Below, in pieces: positions 49,202-59,183 of a DNA stretch of 64,000 nt. Position 1 is the first letter of the stretch, and the number at the start of each line of letters is the position of its first letter. The notes under the pieces were generated by a model, which did no database searches, was not told the origin of the DNA, and saw nothing but the letters and a program-made list of their open reading frames with translations. A program made the translations under genes and the position numbers. Source of the stretch: Billgrantia tianxiuensis (GTDB lineage: Bacteria; Pseudomonadota; Gammaproteobacteria; Pseudomonadales; Halomonadaceae); contig NZ_CP035042.1 of assembly GCF_009834345.1 (NCBI RefSeq), forward strand, positions 3,100,001 to 3,164,000. The letters run 5' to 3'.

Positions 49202-50114
49202 ATGCCCTGGCTGCAACTCAAGGCCCGTATCGCCCCCGAGCAGGCCGAACTGCTCGAGGAACTGCTCCTAGCCGAAGGCGCCACTGCCATTACCCTGCAG
49301 GACGCTCACGACGACCCAGTGTTCGAACCCGAGCGCGGCACCACGCCACTGTGGAACGAAACGGTACTGACCGGCCTGTACGATGACCTCGAAGGGCTCG
49401 AGGCCATGCTGGAGCGCCTCGCCGCGGCCTGGGCCGAGACCATGCCCGAGGAGCCCTGCCCGGTCATCGAACATGAGCTGCTCGCCGATCGCGACTGGGA
49501 GCGCGAGTGGATGGAGGACTTCAAACCGCTGCGCATGGGCCAGCGGCTGTGGATCGTACCCAGCTGGCACGAGCCGCCCGACCTCGACGCCGTCAACCTG
49601 CACCTGGACCCCGGTCTGGCCTTCGGTACCGGCACCCACCCCACCACGGCGCTGTGCCTCGAGTGGCTGGATGGGCTGGCAGTCGCTAGCGAGTTGGATG
49701 GCCTCGAGGTACTGGACGTGGGCTGCGGCTCCGGTATTCTCGCCATCGCCGCGCTCAAGCTGGGGCGGCGATGGCCACCGGCACCGACATCGACCCACAG
49801 GCGCTGCAGGCCAGCCGCGACAATGCCATACGCAACGACGTTGCGGAGCATGAACTGACACTTTGTTACCCCGAGCAGCTCGCCGCAGGACGCCGCTTTC
49901 CCCTGGTGATCGCCAATATCCTGGCCGGCCCTTTGGTGGAGCTGGCGCCGACGATTGCCGGCCACGTGTCCCCGGGGGACGGCTGGCCCTGTCGGGTATT
50001 CTCGAAGGTCAGACCGAGGAAGTGCTCGATGCCTATCGCGACCAGGGCTTGACCATGGACGAGCCGCAGCTGCGCGAAGGCTGGGTTCGGCTCAGCGGAC
50101 GCCGGCCGGCATGA
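49202..50114 (+). CDS. prmA: Ribosomal protein L11 methyltransferase (two apparent frameshifts)
   Basis: Trimethylates ribosomal protein L11. It has 304 residues after repair. N-terminal L11-binding domain ([10 protein letters not shown]), [37 protein letters not shown] site [18 protein letters not shown], and [13 protein letters not shown]. The frame breaks near 49762 (five G read as four) and near 49978 (six G read as five); each following frame continues the family sequence. Its place between accC and dusB is common in gammaproteobacteria. Confidence 0.93.
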
Positions 50115-50200
50115 GCGCCGCCGACCTTCGAAGCGCCTTCACCCTGCCCTTCCGGGGGCGTATGATATGCAGCCCCAAGTTTTCTGATCCAATCTGATCC

Positions 50201-51244
50201 ATGCCCGATAGTCGCCCTCTGCCCCAGATCGGCCACCATCGCCTCCCCAATCGGGTCATCCTGGCCCCCATGGCAGGTGTGACCGACCGTCCGTTCCGCC
50301 AGCTCTGCCGCCGCCTGGGGGCAGGCCTGGTAGTGGGCGAGATGGTCACCTCGGACCCGGCGCTGTGGCATACCCGAAAGTCGCGCCAGCGCATGGATCA
50401 CCGCGGCGAGCCAGGGCCCCGCGCGGTGCAGATCGCCGGCGGTGACGCCGCCATGCTGGCCGAGGCGGCACGCCTCAACGCCGACCGGGGCGCCGAAATC
50501 ATCGATATCAACATGGGGTGTCCGGCCAAGAAGGTGTGTAACAAGGCCGCCGGATCGGCGCTGCTGCGAGATGAGGCGCTGGTCGCCGAGATCCTCGAAG
50601 CCGTGGTGGCAGCAGTCGATGTCCCGGTAACGCTGAAGATCCGCACCGGCTGGTGCGCCGCAAGCAATAATGGCGTGCGTGTGGCGCGCCTGGCGGAATC
50701 CGCCGGGATCCAAGCCTTGGCGGTCCACGGTCGCCACCGTCAGCAGCGCTATCAGGGTGAGGCCGAGTACGACACCATCGCCGCCATCAAGCAGGCCGTA
50801 CGCATCCCGGTCTTTGCCAACGGCGACATCGACTCTCCACGCAAGGCGGCCCGGGTTCTGGACTATACTGGTGCGGATGCGGTGATGATCGGTCGCGGCG
50901 CCCAGGGCAATCCCTGGATTTTCCGCGAGGTCGACCATTACCTGCGTCATGGGCACCGCTGCCCACCTCCCGACCTGCATGAGCGAGCCAGCGTGCTACG
51001 GGGACACTTGGTCGCCCTGCATGATTTTTACGGTGATTACATGGGCGTGCGCATCGCGCGCAAGCATCTCGGCTGGTACCTGGCAGCCGACTGCCGTTTC
51101 GATGCCGGCCGGCAGCGCGCCCTGAGGGCAGCTTTCAACGCCTTGGAATACCCCGACGAACAGTTTGACTTCATCGACGACCTCTTTCGCCCGGCGAGCG
51201 ATGCCGACCTCTACCGGGCAACGAACGGAATCAGTGCCGCATGA
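50201..51244 (+). CDS. dusB: tRNA-dihydrouridine synthase B
   Basis: FMN enzyme reducing uridine to dihydrouridine in the tRNA D-loop; 347 residues. Motifs: LAPMAGVTDRPFR, NMGCPAKKVCNKAAGSALL with the catalytic Cys, LAVHGRHRQQRYQGEAEY and FANGDIDSP. It overlaps fis by four bases (ATGA), the conserved dusB-fis operon. Confidence 0.95.
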   Translation: MPDSRPLPQIGHHRLPNRVILAPMAGVTDRPFRQLCRRLGAGLVVGEMVTSDPALWHTRKSRQRMDHRGEPGPRAVQIAGGDAAMLAEAARLNADRGAEIIDINMGCPAKKVCNKAAGSALLRDEALVAEILEAVVAAVDVPVTLKIRTGWCAASNNGVRVARLAESAGIQALAVHGRHRQQRYQGEAEYDTIAAIKQAVRIPVFANGDIDSPRKAARVLDYTGADAVMIGRGAQGNPWIFREVDHYLRHGHRCPPPDLHERASVLRGHLVALHDFYGDYMGVRIARKHLGWYLAADCRFDAGRQRALRAAFNALEYPDEQFDFIDDLFRPASDADLYRATNGISAA

Positions 51245-51579
51245 ATCGTGAAGCTTTTGACCCCAACGCCGATCTGCCTGGCCTGGAGGATGGCCCCTGC
51301 GCCGACCTGACGGACCTGGACAGCCCCTCTCTCGCATCGGCCACGTTGGCGGAGCAGCCGCTGCGCGAAGCCGTGGACGCCGCCATGCGACGCTATTTCG
51401 ACCATCTCGATGGCGGTACCGTCACCGACCTCTACGCCATGGTCATGGCCGAGGTCGAGGCGCCGCTGCTGGCCAGTGTGCTCGAACATACCCAGGGCAA
51501 CCAAACCCGTGCCGCCGAGATGCTCGGCCTCAATCGCGGTACGCTGCGCAAGAAGCTCAAGCAGCACGACCTGATCTGA
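51241..51579 (+). CDS. fis: Nucleoid protein Fis
   Basis: Small DNA-bending regulator, 112 residues. The C-terminal [29 protein letters not shown] is the Fis signature; the [24 protein letters not shown] dimer helix precedes it. The N-terminal 40 residues are acidic and longer than in E. coli (98 residues). Expression depends on the dusB transcript through the ATGA overlap. Confidence 0.94.
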   Translation: MNREAFDPNADLPGLEDGPCADLTDLDSPSLASATLAEQPLREAVDAAMRRYFDHLDGGTVTDLYAMVMAEVEAPLLASVLEHTQGNQTRAAEMLGLNRGTLRKKLKQHDLI

Positions 51580-51652
51580 AACCGCCGGGCAACGCCCCGC
51601 TGAATGGCCCCGGTCCCTTACATCCACTTCCGACAGAGAGTTGCACCACACC

Positions 51653-53233
51653 ATGGCCCAAGCCTCCCCCACCCCGGTACGCCGCGCGCTGATCAGCGTC
51701 TCCGACAAGACCGGCATCGTCGACTTCGCCCGCGGCCTGAGCGAACGCGGTGTCGAGCTGCTTTCGACCGGCGGCACCTTCCGCCTGCTGCAGGAGAACG
51801 GCATTGCCGTTACCGAGGTATCCGAGCACACCGGCTTCCCCGAGATCATGGACGGTCGCGTCAAGACGCTGCACCCGAAGATCCACGGGGGTATCCTCGG
51901 CCGCCGTGGCCAGGACGATGCGGTGATGGCCGAACACGACATCGCGCCCATCGACATGGTGGTGGTCAACCTATATCCCTTCGCCCAGACCGTGGCCAAG
52001 CCGGACTGCACGCTGGAAGACGCCATCGAGAACATCGACATCGGCGGCCCGACCATGGTGCGCGCCTGCGCCAAGAACCACGCTCACACCACCATCGTGG
52101 TGGATGCCGGAGACTATGATCGCGTACTCGAGGAGATCGCCTCACACGGCGGCGCGGTAAGCGATGCCACGCGCTTCGACCTGGCGGTCAAGGCATTCGA
52201 GCACACCGCCGGCTACGACGCCGCCATCGCCGACTACCTGGGCCAGCGGGTTCCCGGCGGCGAGGACGGCTTCCCACGCACCTACAACGTGCAGTTCGTC
52301 AAGAAGCAGGCCATGCGCTACGGCGAGAACCCGCACCAGAGCGCGGCGTTCTATGTCGAGGCCGACGCCAGCGAAGCCAGCGTCGCCACTGCCCGCCAGC
52401 TGCAGGGCAAGGAGCTGTCGTTCAACAACGTGGCCGACACCGACGCCGCCTTCGAGTGCGTCAAGAGTTTCACCGATATCGCCTGTGTGATCGTCAAGCA
52501 CGCCAACCCCTGCGGCGTCGCCGTTGGCGCGACCCTGTGCGAGGCCTACGACAAGGCGTTCGCCACCGATCCCACCAGCGCCTTCGGCGGCATCATCGCC
52601 TTCAACCGGGCGCTGGATGCCGACACCGCCCGCGCCATCATCGACCGTCAGTTCGTCGAGGTGATCATCGCCCCCGGGGTCGAGGAAGCCGCCGTTGCCA
52701 TCGTCGCCGAGAAGCAGAACGTACGCCTGCTCGATGTCGGCGACAACTGGCCTGGCGAGCGCGAACACGCCCACGACTTCAAGCGCGTCACCGGCGGCCT
52801 GCTGGTGCAGGATCGCGACCTCGGCATGGTCGGTCGCGACGAGCTGACCGTGGTCAGCGAGCGCGTGCCCAGCGAGCAAGAGATGCGCGACCTGGCCTTC
52901 GCCTGGAAGGTGGCCAAGTACGTCAAATCCAATGCCATCGTCTACGCCAAGGACGGTCAGACCATCGGCGTCGGCGCCGGCCAGATGAGCCGCGTCTACT
53001 CGGCCAAGATCGCCGGCATCAAGGCCGCCGACGAAGGCCTTTCCGTACCCGGCTCGGTGATGGCCTCGGACGCCTTCTTCCCCTTCCGTGACGGCATCGA
53101 CGCCGCGGCGGCGGCCGGCATCACCGCCGTGATCCAGCCCGGCGGCTCCATGCGCGACCAAGAAGTGATCGACGCCGCCAACGAAGCGGGCATTGCCATG
53201 GTCTTCACCGGCATGCGCCACTTCAGACACTAA
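51653..53233 (+). CDS. purH: Bifunctional AICAR transformylase / IMP cyclohydrolase
   Basis: Last two steps of IMP synthesis; 526 residues. The N-terminal MGS-like cyclohydrolase domain ([34 protein letters not shown]) is followed by the transformylase ([41 protein letters not shown]). ATG 51653 gives the usual N-terminus; a TTG at 51641 lies closer to the AGAGAG site and is a possible alternative. A strong terminator follows. Confidence 0.95.
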   Translation: MAQASPTPVRRALISVSDKTGIVDFARGLSERGVELLSTGGTFRLLQENGIAVTEVSEHTGFPEIMDGRVKTLHPKIHGGILGRRGQDDAVMAEHDIAPIDMVVVNLYPFAQTVAKPDCTLEDAIENIDIGGPTMVRACAKNHAHTTIVVDAGDYDRVLEEIASHGGAVSDATRFDLAVKAFEHTAGYDAAIADYLGQRVPGGEDGFPRTYNVQFVKKQAMRYGENPHQSAAFYVEADASEASVATARQLQGKELSFNNVADTDAAFECVKSFTDIACVIVKHANPCGVAVGATLCEAYDKAFATDPTSAFGGIIAFNRALDADTARAIIDRQFVEVIIAPGVEEAAVAIVAEKQNVRLLDVGDNWPGEREHAHDFKRVTGGLLVQDRDLGMVGRDELTVVSERVPSEQEMRDLAFAWKVAKYVKSNAIVYAKDGQTIGVGAGQMSRVYSAKIAGIKAADEGLSVPGSVMASDAFFPFRDGIDAAAAAGITAVIQPGGSMRDQEVIDAANEAGIAMVFTGMRHFRH

Positions 53234-53288
53234 GGCGAGGAAAACGCTGGTTCTCGGCCAGCCGTTTTCTCAAGCCACTCGAATAAGT

Positions 53289-53320
53289 AAACCCCATCGG
53301 TCATGACCGATGGGGTTTTC
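53289..53320. terminator. Bidirectional terminator between purH and the gabD-like gene
   Basis: Palindrome AAACCCCATCGGTCA / TGACCGATGGGGTTT followed by T on the plus side; A/T tracts on both sides suit both convergent genes. Confidence 0.85.
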
Positions 53321-53349
53321 GCGTCTTACGGCTTATTGACTTATGGCGT

Positions 53350-54807
53350 TCAGCCCAGGTCGATGCAGAGGTACTTGGTCTCCAGAAACTCCTCGATGCC
53401 CTGGTGACCGCCCTCGCGACCAAGCCCCGAGGCCTTGACGCCGCCAAACGGCGCCGCGGTATTGGAGATCAGGCCAGTGTTGATGCCCACCATGCCGTAC
53501 TCCAGCGCGTCGGCGACGCGCCATACCCGGCCCAGATCGCGGGAGTAGAAGTAGGAGGCCAGGCCGTACTGGGTGTCGTTGGCCATCTGCACGGCGTCCT
53601 CCTCGTCTTCGAAGGGGAACACCGCTGCCAGCGGCCCGAAGGTTTCCTCCTGGGCCACCTTCATGTCGCCGTTGGCGAAGCTGATCAGCGTCGGGGTGAA
53701 GAAATTGCCGCCCAGCGGATGAGGATGGCCGCCCAGCAACAGTTCGGCCCCCTTGTCGACAGCATCATGCACGTGCTCGCTGACCTTGGTCACCGCGTTA
53801 CCGTCGATCAGCGGGCCGATGTTGATGTCCGGCTCGGTACCGTCACCCACTTTAAGCTCGCTGTTCATCGCCACGGCCAGCTTCTCGCAGAAGGCGTTGA
53901 TCACGCTCGACTGCACCAGGAAGCGGTTGGTGCAGATACAGGTCTGGCCGGCATTGCGGAACTTGGCCGCCATGGCGCCCTCCACCGCGGCATCGAGATC
54001 GGCATCCTCGAATACGATGAACGGGGCGTTACCGCCAAGCTCCAGCGAAATCTTCTGGATATGCTGCGAGGCACGCGACATCAGCTCGCGCCCCACCTCG
54101 GTGGAGCCGGTGAAGGTGATCTTGCGCACCAGCGGCGACTCAGTGAGTGCCGCAGCGATTTCACCGGCACGACCGGGTACTACGTTGAACACGCCGCGCG
54201 GCACGCCGGCGCGCTCGGCCAACAGCGCCAGCGCCGTAGCCGAGAACGGCGTCTGGCTGGCCGGCTTGATGACGATGGTACAACCTGCCGCCAATGCCGC
54301 GCCGGCCTTGCGCGTGATCATGGCCGCCGGGAAGTTCCACGGAGTGATGGCACCGACCACACCCACCGGCTGCTTGGTGACCACGATGCGCTGATTGGGC
54401 TTGGCGGCGGGAATGGTCTCGCCGTAGATGCGCCGAGCCTCTTCGGCGAACCAGCGGATGAAGCTGGCTGCATAGGCGATCTCTCCGGCCGCTTCCTTGA
54501 GCGGCTTGCCCTGTTCGTGGGTCATGATCATCGCCAGGTCGTCCTGGTGCTCGAACATCAGATCGTGCCACTTCATCAGGATGTCGGCACGCTCCTGGGC
54601 GGTCAGCGCACGCCAGCCGACTAGGGCGGCGTCGGCCGCGGCGATGGCGCGTTCGGTCTCGGCACGCCCCAGGCGTGGCACGGTACCGAAGGTCTCGCCG
54701 GTCGCCGGATTGATCACGTCGATCTGCTCACCGCTGTCGGCGGCCACCCAACTACCGTCGATGTAGGCGAACGGACAATAGAGCTGCGTTTCCTTGAGGG
54801 CTTCCAT
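53350..54807 (-). CDS. gabD: NAD(P)-dependent succinate-semialdehyde dehydrogenase
   Basis: Aldehyde dehydrogenase of 485 residues. Typical features: TPWNFPAAMITRKAGAALAAGC, GSTEVGRELM, the catalytic Glu in ISLELGGNAPFIVF and Cys in NAGQTCICTNRFLVQ, and GGVKASGLGREGG near the end. The pattern fits GabD (GABA and related degradation); other semialdehyde substrates are possible. ATG 54807 has GGAGAG upstream. No gabT neighbour is present. Confidence 0.88.
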   Translation of the reverse strand: MEALKETQLYCPFAYIDGSWVAADSGEQIDVINPATGETFGTVPRLGRAETERAIAAADAALVGWRALTAQERADILMKWHDLMFEHQDDLAMIMTHEQGKPLKEAAGEIAYAASFIRWFAEEARRIYGETIPAAKPNQRIVVTKQPVGVVGAITPWNFPAAMITRKAGAALAAGCTIVIKPASQTPFSATALALLAERAGVPRGVFNVVPGRAGEIAAALTESPLVRKITFTGSTEVGRELMSRASQHIQKISLELGGNAPFIVFEDADLDAAVEGAMAAKFRNAGQTCICTNRFLVQSSVINAFCEKLAVAMNSELKVGDGTEPDINIGPLIDGNAVTKVSEHVHDAVDKGAELLLGGHPHPLGGNFFTPTLISFANGDMKVAQEETFGPLAAVFPFEDEEDAVQMANDTQYGLASYFYSRDLGRVWRVADALEYGMVGINTGLISNTAAPFGGVKASGLGREGGHQGIEEFLETKYLCIDLG

Positions 54808-54872
54808 GTTGTCTCTCCTGGCCTCAGCGGGGCCTGTATCCAAGTAGTGAATCTTGCCGAGCCCTGATCTGC

Positions 54873-55190
54873 TCACTGTTCCTGTACGGCACCCGGCTCG
54901 GGAACGGTGACGGGAGCGTCGCCCGGTACCGGCGGCTGAAGCATCGCGTTCAGTATGGCAAGAATCAGGACCAGTGCGATGGCAATCCAACACAGTGCCC
55001 GGCCAATGTAGCGCTCGGGCTGGCGTCGAATCTGGCGCAGCCCCATCACGGCGAAGATGGCGGCGGCGATGTTCAGCGGCGGCAGGCTACCCTGGAACAG
55101 CAGGGCGATGAGTGCGGTGACGATGGCGGTCATGGCCCAGGGGGCATGGCGTCGCCGCGGCGAATCCTGTGAGGAGCTGTTGCGTTCCAA
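54873..55190 (-). CDS. Small two-helix membrane protein
   Basis: It has 105 residues from a TTG start, or about 86 from an internal ATG. Two hydrophobic segments (about 20-48 and 62-86) flank a short GLRQIRRQPERYIGR loop, similar to DUF4190-type small membrane proteins. The C-terminal tail is Pro/acidic (PVTVPEPGAVQEQ). Function unknown; it lies 65 bases ahead of the gabD-like gene on the same strand. Confidence 0.6.
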   Translation of the reverse strand: MERNSSSQDSPRRRHAPWAMTAIVTALIALLFQGSLPPLNIAAAIFAVMGLRQIRRQPERYIGRALCWIAIALVLILAILNAMLQPPVPGDAPVTVPEPGAVQEQ

Positions 55191-55275
55191 CGAATCGTCT
55201 CTCTCTGTCGATTCAGCAGTAGCCCCTCATGCTAAGCGTAAAGCGCCGTTGTCACCAACCCCGGGTACAGACGGC

Positions 55276-55686
55276 TCAGCGGTTGCGACGCGGTTCACGA
55301 CTAGCCGAGAGAGTAATAGAGACCGAATCGGCGAAGCGAAGCGCGTGCGGCTTGTCGATCTCGACCTGTGCCATCAGAACCTGCTCGTGCGACATGATCA
55401 GGTCGAGAACCTCTCGCGTCATGCGCTCGAGAAGCAGGAAGCGATTACCCTCCACTAGCTCGATCAGCTCCTTGGTGATCGTACGGTAGTTGAGCGCCTG
55501 TTCGATGTGGTTGAACTCCACCGCCTTGTCGGCTCGATAGCGGAACACTGCATTGATGACCACGTCCTGGCGGTTGTTGATCTCATCGTCCTTGATACCG
55601 ATGAAGGTACGCAGGCGCAGATTCTTGATGCGAATCGTGGCCAGGTCGTGATCGAGATGCTGGTCGTCCAGGGCATGCAGCGGCAT
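55276..55686 (-). CDS. folX: Dihydroneopterin triphosphate 2'-epimerase
   Basis: T-fold enzyme of 136 residues that epimerises dihydroneopterin triphosphate. The wording [25 protein letters not shown] is typical of FolX; FolB, the aldolase paralogue, is the main alternative. ATG 55686 has GGAG upstream. It follows folE on the same strand, as in Pseudomonas, where folX, folE and folM supply a pterin cofactor for phenylalanine hydroxylase. Confidence 0.88.
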   Translation of the reverse strand: MPLHALDDQHLDHDLATIRIKNLRLRTFIGIKDDEINNRQDVVINAVFRYRADKAVEFNHIEQALNYRTITKELIELVEGNRFLLLERMTREVLDLIMSHEQVLMAQVEIDKPHALRFADSVSITLSASREPRRNR

Positions 55687-55751
55687 CGCGTTGGCTCCAA
55701 GGTGAGAAACGTCAGTCGCAAGGGGACAGGAAGGTACGCCCCCTCCCCTGG

Positions 55752-56309
55752 TCAGCGGCCGCTGACCAGTGTGAGAAATTCTTGGCGTGTCGGCTGGTTG
55801 TCGCGAAAGGTACCCAACATCACCGAGGAGGTCATGCTGGAGTTCTGCTTCTCGACGCCGCGCATCATCATGCACAAATGACGCGCCTCGATCACCACCG
55901 CGACGCCGCGGGCTCCGGTAACCTGCAGCACCGCCTCCGCGATCTGTCGCGTCAGGTTCTCCTGGATCTGCATGCGGCGGGCATACATGTCGACGATGCG
56001 GGCAAACTTGGAGAGTCCCAGCACCTTGCCGTTGGGCAGATAGGCGATATGGCACTTGCCAATGAAGGGCAGCAGATGGTGCTCGCACATCGAATAGAGC
56101 TCGATGTCCTTGATCAGCACCATCTCGTCGGTCTCACTCTCGAATACGGCGCCGTTGATGATCTCCTCGAGGGTCTGGGAATAGCCACGAGTGAGAAACT
56201 GCATCGCCTTGGCGGCCCGCTTCGGCGTATCGCGCAGTCCCTCCCGGCTCGGGTCCTCCCCCAGCTCGAGAATGATCTGACGATAATGGTTGGCAAGTTC
56301 TTCGTTCAT
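55752..56309 (-). CDS. folE: GTP cyclohydrolase I
   Basis: Converts GTP to dihydroneopterin triphosphate; 185 residues. The zinc and catalytic residues are in [14 protein letters not shown] and [29 protein letters not shown] is the family's C-terminal signature. It heads the folE-folX pair. The AT-rich patch at 56381-56407 is a likely promoter. Confidence 0.94.
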   Translation of the reverse strand: MNEELANHYRQIILELGEDPSREGLRDTPKRAAKAMQFLTRGYSQTLEEIINGAVFESETDEMVLIKDIELYSMCEHHLLPFIGKCHIAYLPNGKVLGLSKFARIVDMYARRMQIQENLTRQIAEAVLQVTGARGVAVVIEARHLCMMMRGVEKQNSSMTSSVMLGTFRDNQPTRQEFLTLVSGR

Positions 56310-56380
56310 GGTCAGGCCCCGCGACTACTGTTGCCATTGGTCTCGTGATGGCCCGGCCATCGCTTTTCTTTCATACAAAA

Positions 56381-56407
56381 AGTATACATAATAGTCATTC
56401 TGTACAA
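56381..56407 (-). promoter_or_regulatory. Candidate folE promoter
   Basis: On the minus strand TTGTAC and TATACT lie 15 bases apart in the only AT-rich patch of the region, about 75 bases before folE. The spacing is short, so this is tentative. Confidence 0.35.
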
Positions 56408-56463
56408 CTTCTTACTTCCCTGGTCGCCATTTTACCGTAACGGTAGGTTCCTCGCAGGCGCTG

Positions 56464-56520
56464 TGTCGCAATCTGTCGCAATTAGCTGCGACATTCGTGC
56501 CACTGTGTCGCCCAGGTGGC
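56464..56520. promoter_or_regulatory. TGTCGCA repeats upstream of the orphan periplasmic gene
   Basis: TGTCGCA occurs at 56464 and 56474, the second forming a perfect inverted repeat with TGCGACA at 56487-56493 (six-base centre), and TGTCGC recurs at 56515. They lie 65-125 bases before the start of the gene at 56587 and look like binding sites for a regulator. Confidence 0.4.
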
Positions 56521-56586
56521 TATGGTAAAATATTGGCCATCGAAGACTGCCGATCATGCGCAGCCTGGTCCTCTCGAGAGCCTGAT

Positions 56587-57162
56587 ATGATCAAGATTCC
56601 GGACGCCATACTGACCGCCAGCGGACTGGCCCTTCTTCTCCTGCCCCTGCACGCCTCGGCCGACACCCTTGCCCTTCCCAGCGACGCCGTCATCGGCGCC
56701 CAGGTGATCGATGATGTCGTGGTGGAAGGCGACGATGGGCGCCGCGACGACATCCTGCTTCGCCCCGCCATTGGGCTTGCCGAGGCCACCCATGAGCTTC
56801 CTGAGTACTGTGTCGTCGTCGGCGATGCCCGCCAGGAAGGCGACCGCCTGCGCCTCACCACCAAGGCCTTGACCTGCATCGAGACCAACGGCGGCGAGAG
56901 CGACATCTACAGCGGCGAGATCTCCGCAGCCGCCTATGAAGCGGATGGCAGCTACGGGCTAGCCGTGTGCGATGCCGATCGCTGTGTACTGCCCAGCGAC
57001 CATCTGTTCCAGCTCCGACTGGCCAGCCGGCTGGAGATCGAGGAGCAGGACAACCCCTCCGCCCGCATCAACGAGCAACGCCGCCAAGCCGAAGGGGCTG
57101 GCGTCGCCAACCCGATCCCAGCCGAGCGCCCCGATCCCGACTCCGACCCCGATACGGACTGA
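56587..57162 (+). CDS. Periplasmic protein with TraB/VirB10-like segment
   Basis: It has 191 residues and I do not recognise the gene. A signal peptide (LTASGLALLLLPLHASAD) is followed by a beta-rich domain with four cysteines, enough for two disulfides. The stretch ELPEYCVVVGDARQEGDR...LTTKALTCIETNGG...GEISAAAYEADGSYGL follows the order of the core of TrbI/TraB/VirB10 secretion proteins (Cys, GD, SC, DG, G), though no other secretion gene is nearby and the C-terminal beta-barrel is missing. The tail is Pro/Asp-rich. Start ATG 56587. Confidence 0.55.
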   Translation: MIKIPDAILTASGLALLLLPLHASADTLALPSDAVIGAQVIDDVVVEGDDGRRDDILLRPAIGLAEATHELPEYCVVVGDARQEGDRLRLTTKALTCIETNGGESDIYSGEISAAAYEADGSYGLAVCDADRCVLPSDHLFQLRLASRLEIEEQDNPSARINEQRRQAEGAGVANPIPAERPDPDSDPDTD

Positions 57163-57198
57163 GCCCTCCTTCGCCGGGCGCCCCTGCGGGCGTCCGGC

Positions 57199-58185
57199 TC
57201 AGGCCAGCCAGCGCGGCCCCCGCCCCAGTACCATGCGCTGCTGTTCCAGCTCCCGGAGGTGTCGGTCCCAGTAGCCGGTGTCGGTGACCCAGGGAAACGC
57301 CAAGGGAAAGGCCGGATCGTCCCAGCGCGATACCAGCCAGGCGCTGTGGCGCATGAGGCGCAACGTACGCAGGGGCTCGATCAAGCCCAGTTCGCGACGA
57401 TCGAACTCCCGATGCTGCTCGTAGCCCTCCAACACTTCCGACAGCTGCATCTGCCACTCGGCTTCGTGCTCGGCGGTGAGAAACATCCACACATCCTGCA
57501 CGGCAGGCGCCATCAGGCAGTCATCAAAATCCACCAGGGCGAAGTTGTCGTCACGCCCCAGCAGGTTGCCGATATGGCAATCTCCCTGGGTCCGGATCGT
57601 CTGCCTGGGTGACCAGGCGTATGCCGCGAGTTCATCATGCAGCGCATCCGAGATGCGTTCATAAGCCTGGCGCTGGCGCCGTTCCAGCCAGGGCGCAGCC
57701 AGCACGCGTGCCTGCGCCTCGCGCACCATGTCATCCAGGTCGAGCCTGATGCGATGCCGGAACTCGCCGCGCTCCCCTACCGCATGCACGGCACCAATCA
57801 GCTCGCCCAGGGCGAACAGGTGAGCGGGGTTCTCCAGCTCCGGCGCCTGCCCCGGCAAGTGGGGAAACAGCGCCAGCCGAAACCCCTCCACGTGATGCAG
57901 GCTACGCCCGGCCTCGTCGCGCCAGGGCACCGCCACGGCCACGCCTTCCCCGCGCAGCTCAGCGAGGAAGTCGTGCTCCTCCTGGATCTGCTCGTCACTC
58001 CAACGCTCGGGTCGATAGAACTTGGCCACCCAGCGCTGTCCTTCATCGTCATACAGCAAAAAGACGCGGTTCTCGTAGCTGTTCAGCGCGAACGGCTCCC
58101 CGGGCAACCAGAAGCCGAGCGACTCGATGGCCGCCACGACACGGGCAGGGGCAAGGGTGGCGAAAGGATGTGTCACGCTCTGCAT
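57199..58185 (-). CDS. srkA: Stress response kinase A
   Basis: APH/choline-kinase-fold protein kinase (YihE/RdoA), 328 residues, linked to stress survival. Motifs: SYENRVFLLYDDEGQRWVAKFYRPERWSDEQI (ATP-binding Lys), TQGDCHIGNLLGRDDNFALVDFDDCLMAP (catalytic loop and metal-binding Asp). Length is normal. It lies on the minus strand, convergent with the periplasmic gene. Confidence 0.93.
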   Translation of the reverse strand: MQSVTHPFATLAPARVVAAIESLGFWLPGEPFALNSYENRVFLLYDDEGQRWVAKFYRPERWSDEQIQEEHDFLAELRGEGVAVAVPWRDEAGRSLHHVEGFRLALFPHLPGQAPELENPAHLFALGELIGAVHAVGERGEFRHRIRLDLDDMVREAQARVLAAPWLERRQRQAYERISDALHDELAAYAWSPRQTIRTQGDCHIGNLLGRDDNFALVDFDDCLMAPAVQDVWMFLTAEHEAEWQMQLSEVLEGYEQHREFDRRELGLIEPLRTLRLMRHSAWLVSRWDDPAFPLAFPWVTDTGYWDRHLRELEQQRMVLGRGPRWLA

Positions 58186-58238
58186 GCTCTAAATCGACTG
58201 TGGGTTGTCATGGTAACAGCCAAACGCGGATGAGGGGA

Positions 58239-58973
58239 TCACCCGCCCGCCAGCGGCGTACGCGCTACTGCCCAGGCCTCGACCTCTCGAGCTCCGGCTG
58301 CCAGGCAGGCTTGTGCCAGAGCATCCAGCGTAGCCCCAGTGGTCATGACATCATCGAGCAGCGCCACGCGGGACGGCAGCGTTCCCTTGACCACGAAGCC
58401 CCCGCGCAGGTTATGGTAACGCTCGGCACGATCAAGACCGCGCTGCGAGCGGGTATGCTGGCGCCGCTGCGCACGCGCCAACACCAGGCCGTGACGCGTT
58501 GCCAGGCGTCGGGCCAGCCAGTCGGCCTGATCGAAGCCGCGCTCCCGGGCCCGCCGGGGATGGAGCGGCACCGGTATCAGCGCCTCGGGCCAGGCCAGCG
58601 CCTCAGGCGACAGGCCGAGTTCGAACAGCTCGAGCAGTACGTTGCCGGCACGCGGCGAGGCATGAAACTTGAAGCGCTGCATCAACCTGGCCACTTCGTC
58701 CTCGTAGCGCAGCGGCACTCGCGAACGAATGAACAGCGGCGGCCGGGTCAGACAGTGGCCGCAGCGCTTGCCCGCCAGCGACCCCGGTGGCTGCGGTTCG
58801 GCGCAGTTGGGACAAGCCGGCAGGTTCCACGGCAGCGACTCGAAGCAGGCCTCGCACCAGGAGCGATCCCGCTCGGCCGGCGCCAGGCAGAAGCCACAGC
58901 GCCCCGGCAACGCCTGGCGTAGCGTGGCGTCGAGGCCATGCCAGAGCGAACTCAGCCAGCCACCTAGTCGCAT
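58239..58973 (-). CDS. ComF family phosphoribosyltransferase-like protein
   Basis: Cytoplasmic protein of 244 residues. An N-terminal zinc-finger part (CGFCLAP, WCEACF, CPNC, CGHC) is followed by a phosphoribosyltransferase-like domain with the PRPP loop [16 protein letters not shown]. It matches ComF/GntX, needed for DNA uptake in some bacteria. ATG 58973 gives the family N-terminus. It is divergent from the bio operon. Confidence 0.9.
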   Translation of the reverse strand: MRLGGWLSSLWHGLDATLRQALPGRCGFCLAPAERDRSWCEACFESLPWNLPACPNCAEPQPPGSLAGKRCGHCLTRPPLFIRSRVPLRYEDEVARLMQRFKFHASPRAGNVLLELFELGLSPEALAWPEALIPVPLHPRRARERGFDQADWLARRLATRHGLVLARAQRRQHTRSQRGLDRAERYHNLRGGFVVKGTLPSRVALLDDVMTTGATLDALAQACLAAGAREVEAWAVARTPLAGG

Positions 58974-59128
58974 GCGCCCAGGAATGTCATGCACGCCCCT
59001 TGGGGCGTGCCCGCTTCTGTTCCATGTAACGTTGCCTCGCAACTTACGCCTCGCAACTTACGCCGTACAGCTTCAGGGACGAAACCGACATTCTACCCGC
59101 TATGGTCGCTCTGGCCGCCAACGCCACA

Positions 59129-59156
59129 GTCAACCCCCCAGCACTTCCTGGTTGAC
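59129..59156. promoter_or_regulatory. Probable BirA operator 1 of the bio operon
   Basis: GTCAACC, 14-base spacer, GGTTGAC. This fits the proteobacterial BirA box plan of TGTxAACC and GGTTxACA arms about 14-16 bases apart. The right arm overlaps the TTGACA of the candidate promoter. Confidence 0.7.
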
Positions 59157-59179
59157 AGAAAGTCGATTTCACGTACGCT
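59152..59179 (+). promoter_or_regulatory. Candidate bioB promoter
   Basis: TTGACA (59152-59157), 16 bases, TACGCT (59174-59179). It lies between the two BirA-type boxes, so bound repressor would cover the -35 and the start site. Confidence 0.55.
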
Positions 59180-59183
59180 CACA

